Of a stretch of DNA of 64,000 nucleotides, positions 37,637 to 49,752 are shown in pieces (positions within the stretch are counted from its first letter, which is position 1; every line of letters starts with the position of its first letter). The notes below the pieces were generated by a model. The model did no database searches. It was given only the letters and a program-made list of their open reading frames with translations, and had not been told where the DNA came from. Both the position numbers and the translations under genes were made by a program. Source of the stretch: Epiperipatus broadwayi. Taxonomy: Eukaryota > Onychophora > Udeonychophora > Euonychophora > Peripatidae. Where the stretch lies: contig JAQFVV010006215.1 in NCBI GenBank assembly GCA_028023455.1, forward strand, positions 10,623,950 through 10,687,949, written 5' to 3'.

Positions 37637-38340
37637 TTATATATTTCACTTATGGTTCAATTGCCATGATGCATGTAACAACTCGCTGTTTTCTGGATGG
37701 TTTCCTTTGACCCCAGTTTCCAAACACATTGGATTGACTCTTCAAACTTATAGAGTTCTTTGGCTTCATTCAACTGCTGCTCACAATCACACTGGCTCAA
37801 TACAAGAGCACTACATCACATAAGCTTCTTTCAGCCACTGTTCATTACAATCTACCACCAACAGTTCACTTAGTAACTCCACCAGAATGACATGTACTTT
37901 GCTGCATATGCTATTTATTCATGCAGTTTGGCCTCTGGCAATCCCAGGGTTCATATTTGATTGTTATCAGTCTTGTTTTTGTCTTGGTGGTTTTAATTAG
38001 TCAGCTCCACTTCTATTGTATCAAAGAAATATTTATAATTAGCAAATATTTCTTGGCAATTATCAAACACAATTTTCTTATCACATATTATGAAAAATAT
38101 TTTCTATTGTTAAATCCTACTCAAAATTAATCATTAATTAAATCTTTTTACTTTCTATCTGATTTACTTATACAATGTTCTGTTTTCTTAAATTACTTTA
38201 CCCAAATGATCATTAATTTTATTCTTATCAGTTAGTGGTCTAAAAAACATATATTCCTCTAATATATTTTTCTTATTTTTTCTGGAGTACCAAAATTTAT
38301 AATTTATAATTATTGAATTGCAATGTACATATTTTTACAA
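37637..38340 (-). repeat. 5' LTR of the small LTR element
   Basis: Direct repeat partner of 34993-35660, with the same block order and the same TTTTTACAA outer end. Leader sequence (37510-37636) that also occurs at 29035-29165 abuts its inner edge. Confidence 0.75.
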
Positions 38341-38344
38341 GTAC

Positions 38345-38965
38345 AAAGAATCCAGACTTGACTTCAAAATTTTTTTTATTTAATTCACTATAATCAATTT
38401 TAATGATCCATATAATGGATATGATTTTGAAACTAATTTTTTAATTGTAGTTTATTTTCATTGGAGAAAAAAAATTGATTCATAAATAGTAATCAAATAT
38501 TAAAAAATAATGATAGTTAAATAAATCACACAATATAATATAAAATATATTTATATAACAGCAATAATTATATGTATAGTATATGTAATAAAATTAGTAC
38601 AGAACTTTTTTTTTCAGCAAGTATTTTTTTTCTTTTCACTGTGATGGAACTTTTAAATTTCAATATATATTGCATTCATAGTGATATCTGTCTTATATAT
38701 ATATAACTAATTAGAACTAAAATTTTCCATCCATTTTCATTAACCAATTATCAATTAAATTAATTGATGTTTTATATATACAGTATATAAAATATCATTT
38801 AATTTAATAATTGGTTAATGAAAAAGTAATGGAAAATTATATCGGGTGGTTTTTTTTACCTTGTACATACTGTAGGATTGTTATAAATAGTTATACTTAA
38901 TTTTATATATATATAACAGATGCCACTATGTATGCAATGTAAATTGAAACTTTAAAATAGTTCCA
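38345..38965. mobile_element. Palindromic repeat R2, copy 1
   Basis: Centred near 38780 (TATATACAGTATATA). Left arm features GGAACTTTTAAATTTCAAT, CATTAACCAATTATCAATT and ATTTTCCATCC reappear as reverse complements in the right arm (AATTGGTTAATG, GGAAAATTATA, AATTGAAACTTTAAAATAG). Copies occur at 52305-54340 and, partly, at 62230-62340. It has no coding capacity. A foldback/MITE origin is likely. Confidence 0.7.
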
Positions 38966-39714
38966 GCACTTAAGATTTCTTTGATTAATTTTAAACATTA
39001 ATCTTCCATTACACTTTATAACATTAATACAGTTTTATGGTCGAGTATATTTTCTGTACAGCAAACTCCTGGTCTTTAATATATTTCAAATACAATTCAA
39101 TGTACAACCGATCTTATAAATATTAGATATTTATTAAACTCTAGTTTCCTAGCATAGACACATACATTTCTCTAATGTGGGATAATTATAACTGCTACTC
39201 CTTTCTTACAATAACTCTAGGGAGTGACTACTTCCGGTCCGAATCCTCAATTTAATAATACTACAATTTCGCTAGAGAGATGGCTCTTTTGAGTCTGACC
39301 CCTAAATTAATAGAAAATCTGAATGAATTCTTCCACATAAATACACATATATTTTAATTCAACAGTGAACAAACTAGTATATATTGTAAACCCACCTACA
39401 CAAAATCTAATTCTCAGCAATCAAAAAAAAAAAAGACAGCTGGGACAAATGGATTTAGATAAATCTTTAACATAATTATTAATAATTATTACTTTCATTA
39501 TTTAACACTTGGATGCTTTATTTTACCTTTTCCCCCTACCAGTGTAGACACTTTACATTTAAAATTAATATTACACCTTCAATTATTTTTTTAAATGATA
39601 ATTTAAAAAACAAAATATTTGGTTAACATGTATATTAAAGTTCTTTTCAAAATGTTAACATCACCTATACATATAATATGGAATGAATTCCTTTTTTAAA
39701 TATATATATTATAA
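38966..39714. other. AT-rich stretch without a recognisable gene
   Basis: A GC-richer patch at about 39190-39310 (GGAGTGACTACTTCCGGTCC, GAGAGATGGCTCTTTTGAG) matches nothing else that I noticed. No open frame. Confidence 0.4.
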
Positions 39715-41085
39715 TGGTCAGGGAATTATATACTTACTATCTGTTGTACAGGGCACCACTAGGCTATTCGAATCTAGAAAATTTATAATGTATGAAGATA
39801 CTTCTTGTTAAAATATAATTTTATTTTATTATTGACCATTAGCCCATGCCACTAGCTCAAGGAGACGCAGAGATTTAATATATAACTTATTAAATGTATT
39901 TCAATACTAAAATAAAATGAGCCACTGCCAGTAATAACACACAAAAACATTTATTGTCATATATATAAGATTAAATTTGAGGAATAAATTAATCTTACTT
40001 TAATTTGTTATTATTATTTTATATTTTAGTTAAAATCCACACAGATTGATAGTTTATATAATTTTGTTTTAGAATGTTGAGCATAGATAAGCTACATAGA
40101 TTATGTAATTAAAACTTTTCAAAACATCTAACCTCAGGCTAAAAGTTCATAGCTAAACTAAAGCTCGCTTCTTGATGTACAGATGCAACCAATGCAATAT
40201 GAAGATGTTAGCATAAAACCACACTGCCAGGAATGTGTGTCTGCAGTGAAACGATAACTTTCTAAACCCCTATTGTTTCACCATCAAACCTAATGACACA
40301 CCCATCTGTGCTAAGTTCGAACCTATTTAATAAATTGAAAATTCGCTCATGTCTGTCTAAACAGTATTATATATTTACGTGCGAACCAACACTATAATTA
40401 GATAGGATTAGGAAAATTATAGCATACTAAATTTACTTAATATTTCTAAAAATGTTCGTTATATTATTTAAGTTAAGAGTAAATTATTAATTTTGTTGTT
40501 TAATATTGTAATTTCGTATGTGAATATATAATCTGTGTTATATAGAAGAAAGACATGATTTTAAAATATGTAAAAGCCATTACCTAAAAATAATATTAAA
40601 TGTTTCTTTAAAAATTGTTAAAAGATTTCTTGTTTTAAATATATTTCAGGGAAAAGTTTCTCGAAAATATATTTAAAAGCTATATTAAAATATGTTTGTA
40701 AATTATTTTAAATAAATGTTAAAAGGTTGTTTTTAAATAAAAAGAGTTTCTATTATATGTAAGATTAAAAATAAAAGCTGGTCAAGTAATTAAAAAGATT
40801 TCTGGTTGTAAACAAGTGTCATTAACGACCACACCTGGAATCCGTAAAAAGTAAAACTAGTTCAAAATTTACTAATTAAAATCTCCTTAGATAAGATTAA
40901 GTTATTTTAAAATCTAAATTGGACATTGTTTGCAACGAAAAATCTTAATTATAATAATAGCTTATGGAATGTTTCTAACATAAGTTATCTAAGATTGTAA
41001 AAATCTGGATTATAAATTGAAAAATATTTAATTAAATTTTTGCATTTAGTGAGTCTTGAGGCGATAGATTCCGATAAGTAAAAGA

Positions 41086-41093
41086 TATAAATA
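41086..41093 (+). promoter_or_regulatory. TATA box of LTR A
   Basis: TATAAATA followed by ACTCTG. The corresponding boxes of LTRs B and C are TATAAATAG. Confidence 0.6.
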
Positions 41094-41451
41094 CTCTGTA
41101 TTTTTAACAAGGAATAGACAGCCATATTTTTAGAGAGAATTGCAGCCAGTCTTCATGATTGTTAATGTTTAATATGTCCGGCTAAAAGTGGACATTTTGT
41201 TGCTGTTACTCCGTGGGAAGAATGGGTGTTTCTCTTGTTGAAATGCCTGAACCACCATCATGCCACTAGCAGAGATAAGCCTAACAGAATGAGAAAGATG
41301 ATGCCACCAGCCACCCCATCAAACTCACCAAAACATACAGCCAAGAACTTGCAGTCCAGATAGATAATACCGGTACCGTTTTATTTTTCAAACCGCAGAG
41401 CACAGTTAGCTAACTCTCTTTTTATAAAACTAATATGTAACCCCCCTCCCG

Positions 41452-41540
41452 CTTTTTTTTTTTTAACCTTTTTTTTTTTAAAAAAATTTTTAAAAAAAAA
41501 AAATAATTAATATATAAAAATTTTTTTTTTAAAAAAAATA
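41452..41540. repeat. Alternating T-run and A-run block in LTR A
   Basis: Runs of 7-12 T alternate with runs of 7-12 A, making an internally self-complementary block. It is absent from LTRs B and C. Confidence 0.8.
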
Positions 41541-43749
41541 ACTAAAACATAAATCCATTTAATTAATATTTTAAATATGTCAATTGCTATCAAAATTTAA
41601 TCTTGTTGAAGTTTAAATAATCTGACTATTTTTATATTTTCCATTCACTTAAAAGTAAATTATAAGTGTCTAATTTAAAGTTATATCACTGCAGTTGTGT
41701 CTATATTTCTTTGCTTATTTTAAATGCTTATTATATTTTATATGCCAATATTTCGAAATAGTGGGCACTTAATTTCATGTTTTTAAGATATTATTTGAAA
41801 ATCTTCATGTAATTTGTTTATAGCATCAACTTTCTGCGCTGTTTCGAAATCCTATGTTTTTTTATTATTTAAATGATTTAATATGTGAAATGTGGCTCTT
41901 TTAATCAACCATTAGAAACTTAACTTTATAGTTTTATTAAGAATTAAATTTAGCCTTGATTGTATTTATAAGTATATTTGTCATTTAAGTTCTTAAGTCC
42001 ATAGAAATATGCTTTTCCTCCTTAAAGTATTTTTTTTATCTATAAGTAACCTAATAGATCGAGCATGTCAAAGTACAGATGTATTAATATTCCTTTTAGT
42101 AGCATAGACATTTATTATCAGGCTAACACAAGAGTTGGTCCCAATTTGATAGAGCTAATATGCTATTGTCTCATATTTCATAGTATGAAATATACTATTC
42201 TTTGCTTGGCGGATGTGATATATTATTTTACAAAATTATTCTCGTTTTGCTGCTATACGTAATATACGTATATCAAGATGGAGCCACGGCATTGCCAGCA
42301 CATCTTCTCTTATAGGGTAGAGCAGTAGCAAAGCCTGAGCCAAGGCCAGGTTAGCACGTAAGTCCCTTGCCATTCCTGAACACAATGTTCCTTTTCACGC
42401 AGCATTGTGATCGGTTACAGGGTACCGGCGTTTGTCGCAAGAACCCTGAAGTTATTTTATCCATCCGCAAAGCGACTTTTCCTATTATTGTTTACCTGTG
42501 CCATTGCTCATTGGTAAAATCTTATGCAGCCAACTCTCCCACCTTAACATAACGCTTTCAGCATTCTGAAATTTTCTCTCAAAAGCCATGTTCGATCGAT
42601 CGTTACTTGAGCTGGTTTATGCGCTCGTTATTAAGTCATGTTGTATATTTTAGTAAATGAATTCATGATCAAAGTTCAATATAATTATTTATATAATAGC
42701 CACAAATATAATAGGATTTGGCTTAATTAGATTTATAGACATAACGTAGTGATTGATTATGTATTAATTGTAAAGTAATTCATAAGATTGGCACATGTTA
42801 AACCCATCTATGAAAATTTAATGATTATTTATGTAAGACTATTTTGAATTACCCAATGTTTGCGTACATTCTACGCTGAAATGCTATTGTAAATAAATGA
42901 ATATGGATAGAAGAATTGTAAATAAATGAATAATTAATTTAATGTATTTCGTTCTCTGTCTCATTATTGATCTAATTCAATCCAATTCTAATTATATTTA
43001 TAGTCTACATCTGTGAAAACTATGCATTAAGTTAAATTAGATTAGTGATATATTTTAGCCAATTAAGAACCTTTCTTTTAATTATCAGAGTCTTATTGCG
43101 TCTCTGTGATCTATGTCGGCCGGGTGGAAAGAGGTATACTACATGTAATTTCAAGGTGGTCATTCATAGGATTTTGAATCTTGGAATCCTGGCTTATGAG
43201 TTGCAGTGTGGTCGGACTTAGGATGTCACAGTCCTAGTCTGGTCAGCTTTGGTCTCTTTTGCTTGGATTCTGAATTCTGTTACGCGAATGTACAAACTTG
43301 ACTGTTACAGCAGCATGATATTATTTAAAAGAAATGATCCTCATCTAGTACAGGAATGTGTGTCTGTCTGATGAAGGAATCATATATATATAAAACATCA
43401 AAAAGAAATGCTTCATATGGAGGGAGAGCGGTCTTTGCCAACTTATAGTCCCTATCCATAGAGCGAAAAGGGAAATCAATGGCTGGTAAGTACTCCATCT
43501 CCATTGCAATGTGATGGCTACACCTTTGGGGCCATGCATTCATTTGGGCACATTGCTCTGTATGCTAACATGCTTCACATTACATTGATATAAACACCCA
43601 TATATCCCTCTACTAGCATCGATTCAACTACAAAACAATTAGTCTGAAATTAACTCCCTTAAAATTAACATAAACTTTAACAAATCTATGCAGCCATAAA
43701 TACAAAAAGGTACTCATGGTTTATAATATATTGGGAAGCCAATTATAAT

Positions 43750-45597
43750 TGTCAGGGAATTATAATTACTATCTGCCGTACAGGGCACCACTAGGCTATT
43801 CGAACCTAGAAAATTTATAATGTAGGCAGATACTTCTTGTTAAAATCTAATTTTATTTTATTATTGACCATTAGCCCATGCCATTAACTCAAGGAGATGC
43901 AGAGATTTAATATATAACTTATTAAATGTATTTCAATACTAAAATAAAATAAGCCAATGCCAGTAATAACACACAAAAACATTTATTGTTGCACATATGT
44001 AAATTTAAATTTAAGGAATAAATTAATCATACTTTGTTATTATTTTATACTTTAGTTAAAATCCACCCAGATGGACAGTTTATATACTTTTTTTGTTTTT
44101 TGAATGTTGAGCATAGATAAGCTATATAGATTATGTAATTAAAACTTTTTAAAACATCTAACCTGAGGTTAAAAGTTCATAGCTAAACCAACACTCCCTT
44201 TCTGATATACAGATGCAACCAATACAATATGAAGATGTTAGCATAAAACCATGCTGACAGGAATGTGCATCTGTATCATATTATTTAAAAGAAATTATCC
44301 TTGTTCAGTATAGAATTTGCATCTGTCTAGCAAAGGAATCATATATATAAAAAAAGAAATGCTTTGTATAGAGGGAGAGTGGTCTTTGCCAACTTATAGT
44401 CCCTATCCATAGAGCAAAAAGGGAAATCAATGGCAGGTAAGTACTCCACATCCATTGCAATGTGATGACTACAGCTTTGGGGTGATGCATTCATTTGGGC
44501 ACATTGCCCTGTATGCTAACAAGTTTCACACTACATTGATATAAACACCCATATATCCCTCTACCAGCATCGACTCAACTACAAAACAAATAGTTTGAAA
44601 TTAACCCCCTTAAAACTAACAACCTTTAACAAATCTATGCAGCCATTTACACCCAACTTAAATTTAATATATTTTAATAATTCAGTTAATAAATACAAAA
44701 ATAAATAAAGAGAAAAATGGAAATGATTGATTTAAAAAAATGATTAACTGATCTAGCTTCCAATTCTTGGTCAGATAAGAGTTCTTTTAAAAGTTATGTT
44801 TAGCTGATGCATTAAAAGCTTGTTTAAAATATTGATCTATAAGGTCATATTGAAAAAAGTTTATACTTCCCAGAGTAAGTCTTTACGAATCCTCCTGGTT
44901 GCAGCAGGTTTATGGAAGTCCATCCTAAGTATCACATTCTGTGTAGATTGTTCTCTTTGGAGATGAAACCACTGCTGGCCAATACTTGGGTCAGGAACTG
45001 TCATCGGAAGGCCTAAGCTGGTCATGCAAAGAAAACTAATTTTATTGCAATACCCCTATATCATGGAGTCTACAATACAGCTGCAAAGTTAATAGATTAA
45101 AACAACAATCAATTATTTTTCTTTTTATAATATTAGGCCTCCCTTATCATAAATCATACGGATCAAACGAATATGACCTCACTGATCCTAAGATCTGGAT
45201 GTTTTTCTTTCTGGCCTGTGCATGGCTTGGTGCTTGCATTGGCCAATCTTTGTTTTTTATATTTCTTATCTGACCTTACAATCATTTAAATGCCCCAAGA
45301 TCTAGTTTGCTTTACATTCAATTATATTTCAATAATTTCCATTCACTAATTGACATTTGTTTCTATATTCTTTTATATTACTTAAAACAAAAATATTAAT
45401 TTATCTTTAGATCTTTATTTTTTCTACAAAAAAATACTTTTTTTTTTAAAGTTTTTCATCTGTGCGATAATATATATGTTAAATAAGTATTTTAATTTTC
45501 TGTTTTTATGTTTTTAATAAATCAATTTTTATTTAAGATTTATTTTTCCCTTTATTTTAATTTTAAAATAATGTAATGGCATATGCATACCATTACA
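43750..45597 (+). mobile_element. R1 LTR-like repeat, copy 2
   Basis: Starts TGTCAGGGAATTATAATTAC and ends ACCATTACA, with a TATA-type ATATATATAA at 44341-44350 followed by a GC-richer leader. TG...CA ends and the internal TATA suggest an LTR from a second family. It has the same order of blocks as copies 1 and 3. I saw no clear target duplication, and no internal gag or pol is attached. Confidence 0.6.
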
Positions 45598-46220
45598 ATA
45601 TATTTATTAACCTTTCGTTTCTTGTTTTAAACAGTTTATAATTTAAAATATGACTTGTTAGTATTAAATATAAACTAAAATAAAACAAAATGGATTAAGA
45701 TAAAGTCTAAATAGTCTTTAAGTTTACAAAGTAAGTTTTAGATAGCCATGGTTTGTTTTCTACATGATTCAAAAATGGTCATAATATCCTTTAATAGTCT
45801 CCAGTTTAGAAATGTGAAGTGTTTCTTCATTTTAACTAGATTTGTTTGAAAATAGCATATCAAGTTCCAAATGTCTAAGGTACATTCCAGCTGTTAGAAA
45901 CTTCTGATCTACTTAGTCAGTATAATGAAAGTCTGATGTCACTTGTATATAAAAAAGAATCCACCCTGCTTTAAGAAAAATTGACTTCATATAATTTTTA
46001 CTTCAGGCTGTTAATCTTTTCACATGCTTAATATTTTATTTTTGATATCTTTATGACCGAATTTTATTTTAATTACAAGATTGAAAAATGCTTTTATTGT
46101 TTTGTTGAATGAATTTGCAAAACACTTGTTTTCAAATCTTTTATCCAAACCAGCTTAATTTTTTTTAAAAATTTAATTATTTAAAATCTTTTTTAAGTTG
46201 TTTTGTAATACATTTCATAC
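45598..46220. other. Spacer between inverted R1 copies
   Basis: AT-rich, no gene or repeat recognised. It separates R1 copy 2 from the inverted copy 3. Confidence 0.5.
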
Positions 46221-48324
46221 TGTAACAGTATACATATGTTGTTACATGATTTTAAAATTTCAATAAAATAGGGGAAAGACAGTAAATAAAATTGATGTAT
46301 TAAATAGGGAAGGGAAAAATTAATAAAGTTATTTAAAGGAATATCTATAATTGAACAGATGAAAAAAAAGAAAATTTAATTAAAAGATAAAGATCTAAAA
46401 ATAAAGATTGGCATTTTTATTTAAAAATAATGAAAAGAAAAAAGGTTAATTAGTTTCAATTTAAAAGTCATGTTTAAATCTTAAAGTGGAAGTGATTGTT
46501 CTGTTAAAATATATTTGAATGTAAAGCAAATTAGCCCTTGGGGCACTTAAATGATTGAAAGGTCAGATAAGACATAAAAATTAAATATTACGGTGCTTCC
46601 TGCTCTGAAGCAGATTGACCAATGCAAATACCAACAAATGCATGAGCCAGAAAGGAAAATCCTCAGGTCCAATAAGATCAAAGAACATCAGGAGCAATCG
46701 ATCCAGAGAATTAATGATAAGATAGGCCAAAAATGATAAGATGAAAAAATTGAATTTAATGAATTGATTTGACTATTAATTTATGAATTACAGCTAGCTA
46801 TATCATGGACTCCATGATGTAGGAGTTTCACAATAGATTTATTTTTCCTTCATGTGCATCGGCCGAGACGGCCTCCCCGACCACAGTTCTGACAAAAATG
46901 GCGTGCAGCAATTGTGTCTACAAATAAAATTAGAAGCATATAACCAGCAATGCATTCCATAAACCGGATAAAGACTGGAGAAGCCATCAAGATGAATGGG
47001 AAGTATGAACCTTTATCAATTAAATGTTTTAAATATATCTCTTCAATAAGTATTTAACCCGTAAGAAAGTATGATTAATAAGCAAACTCTTATCTGACCA
47101 GCAATAGGACCTTAAATCAGTTAATAATCTTTTTATTTATGTATTAAGTTTGCTAATCAATTATTTCCATTTTTTAAATTTATTTTTGTTTTTGTTAACT
47201 AAATTATTAAATTTAAAGTTGGGTATAGATGGCTGCATAGAATCGTTAAGTTTGGGTTAGGTCACGTGGGGTTAATTTCAGAATATCCATTTCATAGTTG
47301 AATTTGAGGCTGGGGAAGGGATGTATGGTATTTATATCAATGTAATATGAAACACATTAGCATACAGTGCACTGATCCCAAATGAAGGTATGGGCCAGAG
47401 GTGTGGCCATCACATTGCACTGGATGTGCATGTACTTCCCATGCCATTGATCTCCTTACACCCTATGAATTGGGACTGTAAGTTGGCGAGGACTGCTCTC
47501 TCTTCATATGGAGCATTTAATTTTTTTCTGATATATATATATGTGGTTCCTTCGTCAGACAGATGCACATTCCTGTACTGGGTGAAGATCATTCTTTTAA
47601 ATAATATGCTACAGATGTATGCTAACACCTTTATGTTGCATTGGTTATGTCTAAATATCAGGAAGATAGCTTTGGTTTAACCGAACTTTTAGCCTGAGGT
47701 TAAATGTTTTGAATGATTTTAATTGTGTACTCTATGTAGTCTCTCTATGCTTAGCATTATAACATATTAAATTGTATTAAGCTTAGAATGTCCATCTGTG
47801 CAAGTTACCATGAATAGCGGAATTAAATCTAAAATAATGTTAAATTAATCAAATCCTCAAATTTGTTTTATATATGTGCATAATAAATGTTTGTTATTAA
47901 AACTGGCAATAATTTATTTTATTTTGTTTAATTATAAATTTATTAAACGCTCACTATTATTTTAGTAATAGTTTTAACAAGGCTGTAAACCTTAGCAATG
48001 AGCATCTGAAAAAATCGTCACTAGGGACCGCTATCTATGAAGATAGCGTAAGCATGTGTTTTAAAGACCTACAGAGGTCCCTAGTGACGATTTTTTCAGA
48101 CGCTCATTGCTAAGGTTTACAGCTTTATTTTGTTTATTAAATTAGAGAATTTAAAACATATGTGACAAATCTCAGCTACTTCTTGAACTAAATGGCAAGG
48201 GCTTATGGTCTATAAAACTGGGATCTTACCAATACGTATCTGCCTACTATATAAATTTTCTAGGTTCTAATAGACTAGTGGTGCTCTGTACAGCAGATAG
48301 AGTAAGAGACCATCCATCCGACCA
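46221..48324 (-). mobile_element. R1 LTR-like repeat, copy 3, inverted, with a hairpin insertion
   Basis: On the minus strand starts TGGTCGGATGG (48324) and ends ACTGTTACA (46221). Blocks such as GTACAGAGCACCACTAG, CTATGCAGCC-type leader sequence and the TGTAAC..CATATG end match copy 2 in reverse. A 185-bp hairpin element interrupts it at 47948-48132. A GC-rich patch CGGCCGAGACGGCC lies near 46860. Confidence 0.65.
47948..48132. mobile_element. Hairpin (foldback) element, copy 2
   Basis: Arms 47979-48029 and 48076-48126 pair over 51 bp with two mismatches. The 46-nt loop holds its own perfect stem CGCTATCT/AGATAGCG. TTTATTAAA flanks the insertion on both sides (47939-47947 and 48133-48141). 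R1 copies 1 and 2 lack the segment, so it moved into copy 3. Outer AAGGCTGTAAACCTTAG and inner AGGGACCTCTGTAGGTCTT match the hairpin at 12931-13116. Confidence 0.8.
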
Positions 48325-48649
48325 TTATAATACATTCTTTGACAAGAGAAAGCCTTAACATAATTTACTGGTTTCATTTAAATTTAAATATATATATTTA
48401 CAAACCTATTACATTTTTATATGAATTAATAATTTATACATTTGAATATTCATATTGCTCAAAAATTATAATTTTTTAAACTTTAGTATGCTATATTAAT
48501 TAGCATTCTCACGACTCTGAAAATCATCTTTCACCTATACAGAAGACCAGATGGCTGATACTGAACTGGATAAAACATTATACATTTCAATATATATAAA
48601 GTCTTTATGAATAATGTAGTTTTTATATATATGGTGTGTGTGTATATAT

Positions 48650-48820
48650 ATATATCAATAAGTAAAAATAGTTTATTTTAAGTTAGTTAAATGTGAATAT
48701 TATCTCTGTAGGAATATGAACCATCTACTTGTCTTGCTAATTTTACATAATTAATTATGAATGAGTATTCTCTACAAAGATTAATAATTCTATAGAGCAG
48801 TGGTTCCAAACATGAATCAA
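48650..48820 (+). repeat. Copy of the segment at 28480-28660, including a hAT start
   Basis: Contains CTATAGAG then CAGTGGTTCC at 48790-48807, as at 28633-28650. The remaining hAT body is missing or too diverged. Confidence 0.55.
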
Positions 48821-49671
48821 ATGTCCCACAGGCAGACAATTTAGGAATAAGTTATTAACCGTGAATTTACTATTATTAAGTGCTGAAAAATCTGTAATTG
48901 TGCAGAAGGAAATTAACCCATGATCATACTCTGTTTTTGTAATTATTTTAAATCTCTGCACACTCAATTATCAATAAGTTTTAAAAGTTTAAATGAATAT
49001 TTAAGCATAGTCAGTAAGGGTTGATATATATATATTGAAACGGAATCTGAGGTTCAAATTACGTTTCACAGTCCTATTCTATCCCTCACCAACAAACTGG
49101 ATTCAAATCCCAGTCCTACGTATATATACGCACCTATTTGTTTCAATTTTTTTTAAAAATTGTAGTCAAAATAAACATTAACAAGAGATTTAATAATCTT
49201 AAATTAAATAAATCAATAATATTTCATATAATTTTAATAGGTCTTATATGTGCGTAAATCACATGCATATATTAAAAGTGATGGGGGATTAAGTATAAAT
49301 TAATATTTAGGTTTGTATATGTTATATGAAAATGTATATTTAAAATTTTATGTATTAAAAATATGTATGTAATGGCGAGTGGAATAATGCAATCGGCTTG
49401 GTAAACCAGAATCAATTAGCATGATTAAATTATAATCTCTACTAGAAAATTAAATAAATTTCAATAACAAAACTTATCGTTTGGTAAAATCTATTTCTGA
49501 GTCAGAAATAGATTTAGAACAATTGTTTCAAAAATACTAATCTGTTTGCATTGTTTTACACTACCTGATTAATAAAGGAGAAATTCCTTACTTAAAAAAA
49601 AGCTGTTTTGCAATATTATTTTATAGCCGCAGGTGTTACAACTTAATAACATTCCTTAGATAAATGGGTCA

Positions 49672-49680
49672 TATAAATAG
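49672..49680 (+). promoter_or_regulatory. TATA box of LTR B
   Basis: TATAAATAG in CATATAAATAGGACCC. The predicted transcription start is near 49700. Confidence 0.65.
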
Positions 49681-49705
49681 GACCCAAAATTCAATCATGA
49701 GAGGA

Positions 49706-49752
49706 GAGTACGTAGATTCGTAAGGCATCCGCCGAACGAATCTACGTCACTC
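49706..49752 (+). promoter_or_regulatory. Strong hairpin at the 5' end of the LTR B transcript
   Basis: GAGTACGTAGATTCGT pairs with ACGAATCTACGTcACTC: 16 bp with one bulged C, around a 14-nt loop AAGGCATCCGCCGA. It starts within about 10 nt of the predicted start site. Confidence 0.65.

Larger units (their letters stand above)
34993..38340 (-). mobile_element. Internally deleted Ty3/gypsy LTR element (gag-protease, no RT/integrase)
   Basis: Two related direct repeats (34993-35660 and 37637-38340) flank about 1.98 kb. GTAC occurs immediately outside each end (34989-34992 and 38341-38344), a candidate 4-bp target duplication. The minus-strand internal order is leader, gag with zinc knuckles, protease, then directly a coiled-coil C-terminal segment and a polypurine tract. 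RT, RNase H and integrase are missing between about 36268 and 36240. The element must have depended on enzymes supplied elsewhere, or the deletion followed insertion. Confidence 0.75.
40247..43309 (+). mobile_element. LTR A: solo LTR, 3,063 bp
   Basis: Begins TGAAACGATAAC and ends TTGACTGTTACA, with GCAG on both sides (40243-40246 and 43310-43313). The interrupted R1 sequence GTCTGCAG/CATGATATTATTT matches uninterrupted R1 copies at about 44270 (ATCTGTATCATATTATTT) and, inverted, 47606 (ATCTGTAGCATATTATTT). This fixes both ends. The first 34 bases form a hairpin (TGAAAC/GTTTCA). TATAAATA at 41086-41093 places U3 at about 0.85 kb and R-U5 at about 2.2 kb. It shares blocks along its length with LTRs B and C. 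It has no coding sequence. Confidence 0.85.
39715..43735 (+). mobile_element. R1 LTR-like repeat, copy 1, split by LTR A
   Basis: R1 sequence runs 39715-40246, is interrupted by LTR A, resumes at 43310 and stops near 43735. It starts TGGTCAGGGAATTATA and contains a TATA box (43383-43394). The downstream half present in copy 2 is missing. Copies 1 and 2 are in direct orientation. Confidence 0.7.

Noticed and set aside
43325-44490. Similar minus-strand ORFs at 43325-43543, 43345-43539 and 44305-44490, and their inverted counterpart at 47390-47680
   Set aside because: They look like a conserved peptide, but they fall in the leader of the R1 repeat. The similarity follows from repeat copies, and the frames do not persist through the element or show codon-position bias.
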